This document shows, one piece after another, positions 8,337 to 16,575 of a DNA stretch of 21,443 nt (the first letter of the stretch is position 1; every line of letters starts with the position of its first letter). The notes beneath the pieces were generated by a model, which saw nothing but the letters and a program-made list of their open reading frames with translations, had not been told where the DNA came from and ran no database searches. Source of the stretch: an uncultured beta proteobacterium (GTDB lineage Bacteria > Pseudomonadota > Gammaproteobacteria > Burkholderiales > Burkholderiaceae_C); the NCBI GenBank assembly GCA_903920405.1, contig CAIXMC010000086.1, positions 1-21,443 on the forward strand. The letters are read 5' to 3'. The position numbers and the translations under genes are program-made.

Positions 8337-9311
8337 ATGAATGATGGATGGATCATGATCCAAAAAATCCTGATAAGCCCGAATCAGCCCATTACCCAAA
8401 TCCACCAAAGGCTTCCAGCCCAAAGCATTCAAACAAGAACTGTCCATCCATTTGCGAGGTGTTCCATCGGGTTTGCTGGCATCAAAGCTGATGCGCCCCA
8501 CATAACCCACTGCCACCCCCACTGCTTTCGCCAGTTCGGCAATTGTCACGTCGCTGCCATAGCCTACATTGATATGGCTTTGCATGGGGTGGGTATGTTG
8601 CTGATAAACATTCTGGGGCAGATTCATCACAAACACGCTGGCAGCAGCCATGTCATCCACATACAAAAATTCTCGTTTGGGCGTTCCTGTGCCCCAGATA
8701 ACCACTTCAGGGGCATGGGACACTTTGGCCTCGTGAAAGCGGCGAATCAATGCGGGTATCACGTGGCTGTTTTGGGGGTGGTAGTTGTCACCCGGTCCAT
8801 ACAGGTTGGTGGGCATCACACTGCGGTAATCTCGCCCATGCTGACGGTTATAACTTTCACACAGTTTGATACCGGCAATTTTGGCAATGGCGTAGGGTTC
8901 GTTGGTAGGCTCCAGGCTACCGGTGAGAAGGGCATCTTCACGCATGGGTTGCGCGGCCATTCGCGGGTAAATGCAACTTGAACCCAGAAACAGCAATTTT
9001 TTCACGCCGTGCGTGTGTGCAGTGTGAATGATGTTGGCCTGCATCATCAAATTTTGATAAATAAAATCAGCGGGATAAGTATTATTGGCGTAAATGCCAC
9101 CCACTTTGGCTGCTGCCAAATAGACCTCAGTGGGTTGCTCGGCATCAAAAAACGCTTGCACTGCGGCCTGATTGCAAATATCTAGCTCGGCACGTGAACG
9201 AGTCACAATGCCGTCAGCCGGTACGCCATGCGCCAAGAGCGTGCGCACAATGGCCGAACCCACCATGCCACGGTGGCCGGCGACGAAAATTTTGGATGTG
9301 TGTGAATTCAT
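8295..9311 (-). CDS. fcl: GDP-L-fucose synthase (GDP-4-keto-6-deoxy-mannose epimerase/reductase)
   Basis: The 338-residue product makes GDP-L-fucose from GDP-4-keto-6-deoxy-D-mannose using NADPH, in the cytosol. Visible hallmarks of the SDR family: the nucleotide-binding loop GHRGMVGSA (G12, G15, G18), [14 protein letters not shown] (S112, C113), YAIAK (Y140, K144) and NSHVIPALI (H183), matching the catalytic Cys, Tyr/Lys and His of the E. coli enzyme. The start at 9311 gives a normal N-terminus; the frame runs open to an ATG at 9458 but that extension looks non-coding. The last about 17 residues (after [10 protein letters not shown]) extend beyond the usual end and lie over the opposite GT32 gene. 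Its partner GDP-mannose dehydratase (gmd) is not in the window. Supplies fucose donor for the surface glycan made by neighbouring transferases (inference). Confidence 0.93.
   Translation of the reverse strand: MNSHTSKIFVAGHRGMVGSAIVRTLLAHGVPADGIVTRSRAELDICNQAAVQAFFDAEQPTEVYLAAAKVGGIYANNTYPADFIYQNLMMQANIIHTAHTHGVKKLLFLGSSCIYPRMAAQPMREDALLTGSLEPTNEPYAIAKIAGIKLCESYNRQHGRDYRSVMPTNLYGPGDNYHPQNSHVIPALIRRFHEAKVSHAPEVVIWGTGTPKREFLYVDDMAAASVFVMNLPQNVYQQHTHPMQSHINVGYGSDVTIAELAKAVGVAVGYVGRISFDASKPDGTPRKWMDSSCLNALGWKPLVDLGNGLIRAYQDFLDHDPSIIHSFIQIKTFCFLSF
8327..8350. repeat. Tetranucleotide tract (GAAT)3(GATG)2 at the GT32/fcl convergent overlap
   Basis: Three GAAT units (8331-8342) are followed by two GATG units (8343-8350). 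The tract contains the stop codon of the GT32 gene (TGA 8334-8336) and lies inside the C-terminal coding end of fcl. A one-unit slip would leave a stop for GT32 in place but would change the last residues of fcl. Too short to be called a proven phase-variation tract. Confidence 0.6.
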
Positions 9312-9343
9312 GAAAGATGACGCAGTCAAAATAAGATACTTTT

Positions 9344-9367
9344 GATGCCCGATGATGTGCGGGCATC
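9344..9367. other. Perfect 8-bp hairpin upstream of fcl
   Basis: GATGCCCG (9344-9351) and CGGGCATC (9360-9367) form a perfect stem with an 8-nt loop, 33 bp upstream of the fcl start. There is no T-run on either side in the sense that would make a strong terminator. It could lie in the fcl mRNA leader or be an operator. The 433-bp gap 9312-9744 holds besides this only the repeat at 9500-9546 and the terminator at 9653-9686. Confidence 0.45.
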
Positions 9368-9499
9368 TGCTGCACTGTGACTTTGAGTTTAGCCTTTTTG
9401 ATGATGGTCGATTGGAAGGCGATCTACCAACGCGTGCAATGCAAAATGAAGTACCCAAGAAACGCCCTGCCCTAGTGAAATTTCTGTAAGCCTTTTTGC

Positions 9500-9534
9500 C
9501 CTGTAACGCCCGTCCAGTATGCGTAAGTAGCTAT
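9500..9534 (+). repeat. Dispersed 35-bp repeat, copy A
   Basis: CCTGTAACGCCCGTCC, then 4 unlike bases, TGCGTA, 2 unlike bases, TAGCTAT. It matches the sequence at 19105-19139 at 29 of 35 positions without gaps and in the same orientation. Both copies are intergenic. The copy runs into a palindrome GCTATTA-TAA-TAATAGC (9530-9546) that copy B lacks. The function is unknown. Confidence 0.6.
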
Positions 9535-9546
9535 TATAATAATAGC
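9530..9546. promoter_or_regulatory. AT-rich palindrome, possible operator or promoter element
   Basis: GCTATTATAATAATAGC has perfect 7-bp arms around TAA and includes a TATAAT hexamer. No matching -35 hexamer at 16-18 bp was found, so a promoter is not supported; a protein-binding site is possible. It directly joins the dispersed repeat copy A. Confidence 0.3.
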
Positions 9547-9652
9547 AAATATCCTTGTTGTAGAACGATCATGTCGGCATAAAAAGACCGCCATAAAATT
9601 TCATAATCAAACCACGGAAGAAGACAAATTTCAGTCAAGATAATTCACCATC

Positions 9653-9686
9653 AAAAAAAGCGACCGTCTTTGCAGACGGTCGCTTT
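9653..9686 (-). terminator. Rho-independent terminator of the porin-GH17 operon
   Basis: On the minus strand a perfect 13-bp stem AAAGCGACCGTCT/AGACGGTCGCTTT with a 4-nt loop is followed by a run of T (bases 9653-9656 and the stem end, read in reverse). It begins 58 bp after the stop codon of the GH17-like lipoprotein gene and points the right way to end that transcript before fcl. Confidence 0.88.
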
Positions 9687-9744
9687 CTAATGATTTGTCT
9701 CAATCACGCTGTCATGTTATACAACGCGACAGCATAGCACCCCA

Positions 9745-11547
9745 TCAATCCTTTGAAATATAAATATTATCAAGGTAGATACTGGGCAGCGCACATTCGT
9801 TTTTCTTCAGACATAAGGTGTTCTTTGTCACATCAAAACGATCCGCAATAATCAAACGGTGCAATACCATCGACAAGTCATCATTACTGGATTTAATGTC
9901 TATTAGCGGAATCTTGACGTGAGACCAAGAAACTGTGTTGCTATAACCATAACTACCACTCGACAACGGCAACAAAGGTATGGCAACATCATAATCGCCG
10001 ACGATCGTTTTGAAGCCAATCTCGATTTTTCCAGGATAAGGTTTATCGAACTTGATGTCGAAGTTCAAGTGTCCTTTTGACGCAAAGCTGGACAAGTTCG
10101 AGGATACCCTTTGAAGGTCAGATCCCAAGAACACACCCCAACCCCAAGACGCAGGTTCTGGGCTTAATTTGAGAAGATAGGGTGTGTAGCCCGTTGTTGA
10201 ATCTGCAAATTTAGAATCGACAACAACAGTTGACAGATGCGTCTCATTGTCAGTCCACGGAAACCAGCCAAGATTTGAATCATCATACGCCCTACTTTCA
10301 CCCGTCGTGCTGATGTCAGAAAACAGTGTGTAGCGCGTGGCGTCAAGTACCGGTATCACAGGCTTGATCCAATACACAGCATCAGTCAAAATCACAGGTT
10401 CAGTCTGATAGTCTGGGAAATTGAAACTTTGAATCGCAAAACGCGCCTGGCGTTCACTGTTAAAGAGACCCCAGTTGTCATCATTGGCTGCTTGTTTCCA
10501 AGGCTCATCAAAAGCTGCAAAGTACAAAACTGCCTTGGGACCAGAACCCGTACGACCCTCTTCAGCCCAAGCCATCAATCCGTCAAAATACATTTTTTGA
10601 TTGACTGGTGATGCCATAAACTCGAAGTTATCGGCTTTCCACCCTGTCTCACCCACAATGATGGGCATATTTTCAAGTTCTTTGGAATCGAGATAAGTGC
10701 GCAAAGTTGAGTAATGACTTTTAATTGATTGAATGGCAGCACCCATCATCGCTGTGGCGCGTGAAGCTATTGGCACATTCTTCTGCCTCCAATCCCATGA
10801 ACTGGCAGTTTGAGAAGGATCATAAACTGCATCCCACAAAGGATAACTGTGCATGGAGACAAAGTCAATTGCCTTTAAAACCAAACGCGAACTATTGCCT
10901 TGGGGATCAAGGTTAAGAAGAGGAACCGCTGCAAAAAAAGACCAGTTGTCGTCTGTTGTTATGGGTTGGGTGATTTTGTTTCTTACCTGAGTCAAATAAG
11001 CCGCCATCACCTCAGGCGTTTGAGGATTGGGTGAATTCTTCATCATGGTTTCATTGCCAACGCTGACAGCCAAAACGATATCACTATAGGTATTGGCTAA
11101 ATCAATGCAGTGCCCAATTTCAGCCTGATTCTCCGAATCAACTGTAGATATATGAGCACCCAGCATCACCTTGATATCAAATTTATTCGTCTTGATAACA
11201 TCCAAAATACGTTTGGAGACAGCGGAACTATCGTAAAGACGTATCAAACCAAACTTGGCATGAGACAAAAGATTCAGGTCTTGCTTGATATTTTCTTCAG
11301 TCACTTCTTCAGTTTTCTTCTCAGCCTCTGTTTTGGCTCGGTACGGTGAATAAGCAATAGCTTTTCTTTTGGTAAATTCGTCTGGTAAAGGTCTTAATAC
11401 CCCGCCGTTGTATGCAACCCCTGGTACTGCAGGCGCAAAACCACCACCACCGCATGAAGCAAGTGTTAACGAAAAAAGAATGGCAATCAAAGTCCAAAGC
11501 AGACTTGACTGGCGTATGGACAGGGTGTTGAATGCTGTAAATTTCAT
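9745..11547 (-). CDS. GH17-like beta-1,3-glucanase lipoprotein with C-terminal carbohydrate-binding-like domain
   Basis: The 600-residue product has a lipoprotein signal (FSLTLASC, lipid-bearing Cys at residue 32, Gly at +2, consistent with the outer membrane). The catalytic part (about 60-385) shows the GH17 pattern: VSVGNE (acid/base E166), SMHSYP, IIVGETGW (nucleophile E300) and FAAFDEPWK. The remainder (about 400-600) has a jelly-roll look (GWGVFLG, LNFDIKFDKPYPGKIEIGF, IYLDNIYIS) resembling the carbohydrate-binding C-terminal domains of other glucanases; this is inference. The start at 11547 is preceded by TAAGG at good spacing; a longer frame to 11595 would spoil the signal peptide. It follows the porin gene by 25 bp and ends at a strong terminator. 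Likely hydrolyses or remodels beta-1,3-glucan at the cell surface. Confidence 0.82.
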   Translation of the reverse strand: MKFTAFNTLSIRQSSLLWTLIAILFSLTLASCGGGGFAPAVPGVAYNGGVLRPLPDEFTKRKAIAYSPYRAKTEAEKKTEEVTEENIKQDLNLLSHAKFGLIRLYDSSAVSKRILDVIKTNKFDIKVMLGAHISTVDSENQAEIGHCIDLANTYSDIVLAVSVGNETMMKNSPNPQTPEVMAAYLTQVRNKITQPITTDDNWSFFAAVPLLNLDPQGNSSRLVLKAIDFVSMHSYPLWDAVYDPSQTASSWDWRQKNVPIASRATAMMGAAIQSIKSHYSTLRTYLDSKELENMPIIVGETGWKADNFEFMASPVNQKMYFDGLMAWAEEGRTGSGPKAVLYFAAFDEPWKQAANDDNWGLFNSERQARFAIQSFNFPDYQTEPVILTDAVYWIKPVIPVLDATRYTLFSDISTTGESRAYDDSNLGWFPWTDNETHLSTVVVDSKFADSTTGYTPYLLKLSPEPASWGWGVFLGSDLQRVSSNLSSFASKGHLNFDIKFDKPYPGKIEIGFKTIVGDYDVAIPLLPLSSGSYGYSNTVSWSHVKIPLIDIKSSNDDLSMVLHRLIIADRFDVTKNTLCLKKNECALPSIYLDNIYISKD

Positions 11548-11572
11548 AAAAATAACCTTATTTGTTAAACCT

Positions 11573-12982
11573 TCAGAACCCAAAGACCATGCCAACCGAG
11601 AACCAGTTAGAGTCTCGGGTCACACGAGAATCCGAATAATTGATGCCGGTATTTTGGCCCATGGACAATGGCGACAAACCCAAACGTGCATAGTGGACTG
11701 CACCAGTTTGGAAGGTGAGCTTCACACCGTCTGCATAGTCATATTCCATACCAAAACCACCCACAAGTGCAGAATTATTTTGTCCACGATCATAAGGATT
11801 ATCTGTGTTGGCAGTACCAAAATACGCCAAACCTCCATTGGTGAGCCATTTGCCCATGCGATAACGTGCACCCAACATCAAATCAACAGAGTCTGCTGGG
11901 TAACCGTTTACCGACTTTCCGTCTAAAGACCAGCCGTCTGGAGACCAGTTAACGTTGAACATACTGTTCCACCCGCTTGAGTTCTTAATCCTCACAGCAG
12001 TGGCACCACTCCACCAGTTATAACGGACACCGCCCAAAACCTCAAGTTTTTTATCGACTTGATAACGTGCAAGCAGCATGGAAATGCCCTGACTTGATCC
12101 AACAAGCGCTTCGTTGTTTCCGTCAGAGTTATTGGGTGTCAGGCCTGTGAAAGGTCCTTGACCCCACGCACCAGGTGTGCCGTTCCTGGTGCTTTGCAAA
12201 ACACCGTCAAGGTGAAGATCACCAACATCGTACTTGGCATATAACTCCAAAAACGCAGGTTCATGAACATTAAACTCCGTATTACCCAAGTCGTAAGTAC
12301 CTTCCACGATCATCGTACCCTTGAACGCATCAATGGGACGTGACGTAAAACGTATGGCGCTGGTCAACATGCCATAACCCGCACCTGTTGGACTCAACGT
12401 GCCGGATATGGAAGTTTCGTAGGTATATTTATCGGAGAGATTCCAGGCTTGAGTCGTCATGTGACCCACACGCAGCGTGCCATAGTCTTCGTGAGTAACC
12501 TCAACGAATTTCTTATACCAGTAACCCGTCCAGATCGAACCTTGATTGGGGACATCAACAGTGCCCCCGTGCTCGCTACTGGTATCGTTTGTCCAGCGTT
12601 GGCTAAGCGCAGCCAAAAATTTATAACCGCCACCCAAGTTGTATCTGGCAGTCAAGTCGGGCTGAATTTGCCAGAATGTAAAACCAGAGCTTTTGAACTC
12701 ACGTCCTGGAATGATGGGATCATCCCAGTATGCCTGTTTGTTTTTATCCGACGACCACTGGCAGTCAGAACATTGGTTGTTGCGCATTCCAAATCGCACT
12801 TCCCCAAATCCGTTCACACCAAACATGTCGTCAGGACCAAAATCAAAAGCGTGAGTTGGAAAGGCAGCAAGCACAGCGGCTGCTGACAAACACAGACGAA
12901 AGCTGATGCGCTTTGAACTACCGATAAGCTGAGGAAGCGGACCGGCGCTATTTATGAATTTTTTGGAAGATGGTGTATTCAT
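11573..12982 (-). CDS. Outer-membrane beta-barrel porin, probable oligosaccharide channel
   Basis: The 469-residue product has a long signal peptide (basic start to about residue 28, hydrophobic SAAAVLAAFPTHA, predicted cut after A45), a mature start FDFGPDDMFGVNGFGEVRFGMR typical of barrel proteins, many alternating amphipathic Tyr/Trp-rich strands, and the terminal WFSVGMVFGF ending in Phe, the signal for the BAM machinery. It is first in an operon with the GH17-like lipoprotein and is divergent from GH81/GH16, which suggests that it lets glucan oligosaccharides through the outer membrane; the substrate is inferred only from context. The start ATG lacks a clear ribosome binding site; a near-duplicate ATGAACACTCC sits just before it (12983-12993) and makes a 4-codon frame that overlaps the start by ATGA. 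Confidence 0.8.
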   Translation of the reverse strand: MNTPSSKKFINSAGPLPQLIGSSKRISFRLCLSAAAVLAAFPTHAFDFGPDDMFGVNGFGEVRFGMRNNQCSDCQWSSDKNKQAYWDDPIIPGREFKSSGFTFWQIQPDLTARYNLGGGYKFLAALSQRWTNDTSSEHGGTVDVPNQGSIWTGYWYKKFVEVTHEDYGTLRVGHMTTQAWNLSDKYTYETSISGTLSPTGAGYGMLTSAIRFTSRPIDAFKGTMIVEGTYDLGNTEFNVHEPAFLELYAKYDVGDLHLDGVLQSTRNGTPGAWGQGPFTGLTPNNSDGNNEALVGSSQGISMLLARYQVDKKLEVLGGVRYNWWSGATAVRIKNSSGWNSMFNVNWSPDGWSLDGKSVNGYPADSVDLMLGARYRMGKWLTNGGLAYFGTANTDNPYDRGQNNSALVGGFGMEYDYADGVKLTFQTGAVHYARLGLSPLSMGQNTGINYSDSRVTRDSNWFSVGMVFGF

Positions 12983-13214
12983 GGAGTGTTCATGCTGTTC
13001 AGTTGAAATCAGGGTGACGTGAAAACGGTTTTACATCAGTGTGATCATCTCGCTTTTTTCATGATGAGATACCCCGTGTTTACCCTAATTTAGGTGAATA
13101 AAAATAGGGATCATTAAGGGAAAACCCTGAAAAAGCAAATCAAACAATGAGCTGAAAAGCGCATTCACTATGATATAAAGCGGGGGATTATAAGCAACCA
13201 AAAAGGACATTATC
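12983..13214. promoter_or_regulatory. Divergent control region of the beta-glucan locus
   Basis: This 232-bp gap must hold the promoters for both porin-GH17 (minus) and GH81-GH16 (plus). Visible symmetrical sites: GTGAAAACGGTTTTAC near 13019-13034, which resembles LacI-family operators but with an odd centre; CCTAATTTAGG near 13084-13094; and AGGGAAAACCCT near 13118-13129. An AT-rich GATATAAAG near 13172 could be part of the GH81 promoter. AAAGGA at 13202-13207 is the GH81 ribosome binding site. Which site binds a regulator is unknown; no regulator gene is in the window. Confidence 0.4.
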
Positions 13215-15488
13215 ATGAAACACGTTCGGTTTTTTGGCATAGCACTGGCATTTTGCCTAGCTGCATGCAACTTTGCATGGGCACAAACTGCCAATTCTGC
13301 AAAAATAGGTGCTGGTACCATTTATTTGGAACCCAAAGAAGGCGATAGACCTGTGCCAAAGGCAAAATTCAGAACAGATGCCTTGCTCAAAACGGCAGCG
13401 CAAACAGGTCAATGGTACACATCCCAGATGTTTTACGCCCAGCCTGAGGTCTTGCAGGTTCACCCTTTGAGTGTGAAGGCAACACCTGCTGGCGTTGAGT
13501 TTGTTTTACCTGCCAAGGAAGTTTTGCCTACTGCGCGCCAAGACGTCGAGATTCGCTACCCTCATCGTGATCCTCTTGTCATTTCTCCTGTAGCTTTCAA
13601 ACTGGGTCAGTCCAAAGTTTCCAAAGTGAGTGATTGGTCTCTGGATATGACTTTCACACGAGGCCAGGATGAAATGCTTTTCACTGTCGCTCACGGCAAC
13701 CCTTATGTGTCACTGCAAATCTCGCGAGGTGATGTGCGCTTGCGTCTACCCGTAGCAGGCGATCGTTTTGACAGTGGCGATGATGCTCGCATTTTGGCTC
13801 TACGCGTCAACGGTAAACCCTACGCTTTGTTTGGTCCTACAGGTATGCTTTGGAAGAAAGTGTCGCCCAGAGAGTGGGTCGGTCTTATGCCTTCTGGCAA
13901 AGGCTATGTTTCAGCGGCAGGTTTGCCCGACGACAGACCTGACACCTTGGCGCTTTTCACACGCCACGCTTACGCCTTTATTGACGACACGCGCGTTGAA
14001 TGGAAGTACGACCAAGCCACTAGCAAAGTTGACACTACCTTCAACACCATGACGAAAATCATGGAAGGTCCCGACAACGGTCCACTCCTCGGCCTTTATC
14101 CACACCAGTGGTTTAACAACGATTCAGTTCAATCGGCTTTGGGTCAATCTTATGACACCATACGCGGCAAAATCAAGCTGATCGAAGCATCTCAATTCAA
14201 GACATCGCTGACCTACAACGGTTTTGTACCCTATTGGCCTGCTGTGAGCGATTCTCCCCGCAAAAAGCAGCTTGACGAAGTCATGGCTGCCGACGTGCGC
14301 AATGCCCGTCGCATGATGCTTGAAGAGGGAAAAGGCCCTTACTGGCAGGGCAAGGGTCTGCATCGCATTTTGAAGTTGATGGATGTGGTTGAACAGCAGG
14401 GCGACCGTGCTGGTCGTGACCGATTGTTGGCAATGGTCAAAGAACGTGCCGAACAATGGCTCACAGGCCAGGATCACACTTACTTCCATCTTGACAAATC
14501 GCAAGGTGCCATTGCCAGTTATCCTGAAGAATACTATTTTGTAGAGCAGATGAATGACCATCACTTTGTGTATGGCTACTGGATTCGCGCTGCAGCAGAT
14601 ATTGCACTGAGAGATCCTTCCTGGATTGCCAAAGACAAGTGGGGTGGCATGATTGACCTGCTGGTTGGAGACATCGCCACACTGAAACGCAATGGTGCAG
14701 ATTTTCCATTCATGCGCAATTTTGACCCTTACGAGGGCCACTCTTGGGCATCTGGCATGGCCTTCGATGAATTTGGTGGCAACCAAGAGTCTTCCTCTGA
14801 AGCGATGAACGCTTGGGCGGCTTTGATTCTTTGGGCTGAAATTACCGGCAACCGTGAATTGCGCGACCTTGGTGTTTATCTCTACACGACTGAAATCAAC
14901 TCCATCAACCACTATTGGTTTGATCTTTATGGTCAGGTGTTTGCACCAGAATACAAAAGCCTTGAATCAAGCATTGTCTTTGGTGGTAAATATGTTCACA
15001 ACACCTGGTGGACGGATGAACCACGACAAATCAAGGGCATTAACCTTCTTCCTGTCACTACCGCATCAACTTACCTTGGTCGAAATCCTGACTTTGTGAA
15101 ACGCAGCTTGGCCACACTCAAGCCTGAGACAGACATTTACTCGGCTCGTGACAAAAAAGCCAATCCACCTGACATGTGGCAAGACATTTTTGCGAAGTAC
15201 ATGGCCTTGGCAGACCCCGACTTGGGTCTTGCCCAATGGAACCGGTGGGGATCTTTTGAGTTGGGTGATACACGCACACACACCCTTCACTATTTGTTGA
15301 GCTTGCAGGAAATGGGAACACCTGACTTTGATGTGACTGCCAACACGACGTTTTACAGTGTGTTTAAACGTGCGGATGGTCACAAAACCTACCTGGCATT
15401 CAACGCTGGCAAGACTCCTATCGACGTGACGTTCAGTGATGGCAAAACTCTGACAGTTGCCCCAAATACTCTGGGTCAGCTTAAATGA
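13215..15488 (+). CDS. GH81 endo-beta-1,3-glucanase
   Basis: The 757-residue product matches GH81 in length and motifs. It has an N-terminal beta-rich domain (about 30-330) and a C-terminal (alpha/alpha)-type catalytic domain with FDPYEGHSWASG (D504) and GGNQESSSEAMNAWAA (E525 and E529, the family's catalytic glutamates). GH81 enzymes cut internal beta-1,3 links of laminarin-like glucan with inversion. The N-terminus is ambiguous: AFCLAAC fits a lipobox (Cys18), while FAWA|Q at 23/24 fits a plain secretory signal, so it is surface-anchored or released. The start has AAAGGA at good distance. Its TGA overlaps the ATG of the GH16 gene as ATGA, so the two are probably made together. Confidence 0.93.
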   Translation: MKHVRFFGIALAFCLAACNFAWAQTANSAKIGAGTIYLEPKEGDRPVPKAKFRTDALLKTAAQTGQWYTSQMFYAQPEVLQVHPLSVKATPAGVEFVLPAKEVLPTARQDVEIRYPHRDPLVISPVAFKLGQSKVSKVSDWSLDMTFTRGQDEMLFTVAHGNPYVSLQISRGDVRLRLPVAGDRFDSGDDARILALRVNGKPYALFGPTGMLWKKVSPREWVGLMPSGKGYVSAAGLPDDRPDTLALFTRHAYAFIDDTRVEWKYDQATSKVDTTFNTMTKIMEGPDNGPLLGLYPHQWFNNDSVQSALGQSYDTIRGKIKLIEASQFKTSLTYNGFVPYWPAVSDSPRKKQLDEVMAADVRNARRMMLEEGKGPYWQGKGLHRILKLMDVVEQQGDRAGRDRLLAMVKERAEQWLTGQDHTYFHLDKSQGAIASYPEEYYFVEQMNDHHFVYGYWIRAAADIALRDPSWIAKDKWGGMIDLLVGDIATLKRNGADFPFMRNFDPYEGHSWASGMAFDEFGGNQESSSEAMNAWAALILWAEITGNRELRDLGVYLYTTEINSINHYWFDLYGQVFAPEYKSLESSIVFGGKYVHNTWWTDEPRQIKGINLLPVTTASTYLGRNPDFVKRSLATLKPETDIYSARDKKANPPDMWQDIFAKYMALADPDLGLAQWNRWGSFELGDTRTHTLHYLLSLQEMGTPDFDVTANTTFYSVFKRADGHKTYLAFNAGKTPIDVTFSDGKTLTVAPNTLGQLK

Positions 15489-16372
15489 AAATCAATGTCC
15501 TTTTGGCTCTGGGTGTGTTACTTAACGGGTCTATGGCTGTAGCTGCGGCGAGTGCTGAATCAAATGGGACATCATCCCTTGTAGCTGCACTTACACCAGC
15601 GTCCCCCACACGTTCGGGCTGGAAACTCGTCTGGTCGGATGAATTTGATGTAGAAGGCTTGCCAGACCCCACCAAGTGGGGTTATGACACCGATCGTAAC
15701 AAGCAGGGCTGGTACAACAATGAGCTTCAGTATTACGCCAAGGATCGCCTTGAAAACGCAAGCGTTCAAGGTGGTTTTTTGACCATCACCACCCGCCGCG
15801 AAAGTCTGACCACTGCCGCTGACTACGGTGGTCAGCTCTATACATCCGCCCGACTAAGCACACGAGACAAGCCCAGTGCTACTTGGACTTACGGTTTTAT
15901 GGAGGTTCGCGCCAAGCTGCCCTGTAGCTTGGGTACATGGCCGGCCATTTGGATGCTTGGCACCAATGGCATCTGGCCTGATGATGGTGAAATTGACATC
16001 ATGGAGCAAAGGGGCACCTCTGCTGATGACAAAACCAAAGTCGCTGCAACCGTCCACACAAAGGCCTATAACCATGCCAATGGCACAGTGGGTATTGCGC
16101 CGGTGGGTGTCAGAACAGTTGCTGATGCCTGCACACAGTTTCACAACTATCAACTGACGTGGACGACCGATAAAGTTATGGTTGGAGTTGATGATGCAGA
16201 GTATTTCTCCTACGCCAAGCCTGAATATGCAGGTTATGCGAAATGGCCTTTTGATGACTCTCAGTATCTGATACTGAATATTGCGCTGGGAGGGTTTATG
16301 GGTGGTGAAGTTCCCAAGAACTTTGTCTCTGACCAAATGGTTGTCGATTATGTTCGTGTGTATCAAAAATAG
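15485..16372 (+). CDS. GH16 beta-1,3-(1,4)-glucanase, laminarinase-like
   Basis: The 295-residue product has a signal peptide (MKINVLLALGVLLNGSMAVAAASA) and a single GH16 jelly-roll domain: WSDEFD, KWGYDTD, WYNNELQYY, GFMEVRAKLP, GTWPAIWML, then DGEIDIMEQRG with nucleophile E169, assisting D171 and acid/base E174 (ExDxxE form), and the C-terminal YLILNIALGG and VDYVRVYQK. The extra methionine of ExDxxE (not ExDxE) is typical of laminarinases. There is no added carbohydrate-binding module. It starts inside the GH81 stop codon (ATGA), which implies translational coupling and joint action: both would cut beta-1,3-glucan outside the inner membrane. Confidence 0.94.
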   Translation: MKINVLLALGVLLNGSMAVAAASAESNGTSSLVAALTPASPTRSGWKLVWSDEFDVEGLPDPTKWGYDTDRNKQGWYNNELQYYAKDRLENASVQGGFLTITTRRESLTTAADYGGQLYTSARLSTRDKPSATWTYGFMEVRAKLPCSLGTWPAIWMLGTNGIWPDDGEIDIMEQRGTSADDKTKVAATVHTKAYNHANGTVGIAPVGVRTVADACTQFHNYQLTWTTDKVMVGVDDAEYFSYAKPEYAGYAKWPFDDSQYLILNIALGGFMGGEVPKNFVSDQMVVDYVRVYQK

Positions 16373-16463
16373 CTTTTGTTAGGTCGGATTTCAGTCTGGT
16401 ATTTTTGCATCGCTGTCGGAAATGAAGTCTCACCTACGGGGGCTTTCTTAAATGATGCACAAT

Positions 16464-16560
16464 AAGTTTTCTACCTAATTATTTCAAAAAACGTAGCACT
16501 CAACGCAATACCAGAGCGGGTTAGAGCCGGATTTGGTGTATTTTTTGACGTAGAAAACTT
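16464..16560. repeat. 97-bp inverted-repeat structure
   Basis: AAGTTTTCTAC (16464-16474) is repeated inverted as GTAGAAAACTT (16550-16560). Inside, CAAAAAACG and its inverted partner in TTTTTTGACG give weaker pairing. It has no coding frame. It lies just upstream of the MITE-like element and could be a decayed element of the same kind; that is inference. Confidence 0.4.
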
Positions 16561-16575
16561 TCAGTTAGACGCTTA

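Noticed and set aside
8337-8981. 214-codon plus-strand frame over fcl
   Set aside because: It is antisense to fcl, where the SDR motifs and catalytic residues are intact.
9352-9489. 45-codon plus-strand frame ([13 protein letters not shown]...) divergent from fcl
   Set aside because: No ribosome binding site, no recognisable family, starts inside a hairpin; chance cannot be excluded.
9500-9546. dif-like Xer recombination site
   Set aside because: The arms do not match the conserved Xer consensus, and there are two copies.
14124-14912. 262-codon minus-strand frame inside GH81
   Set aside because: It is antisense to the GH81 catalytic domain, whose plus-strand motifs are unmistakable; no family features in the antisense product.
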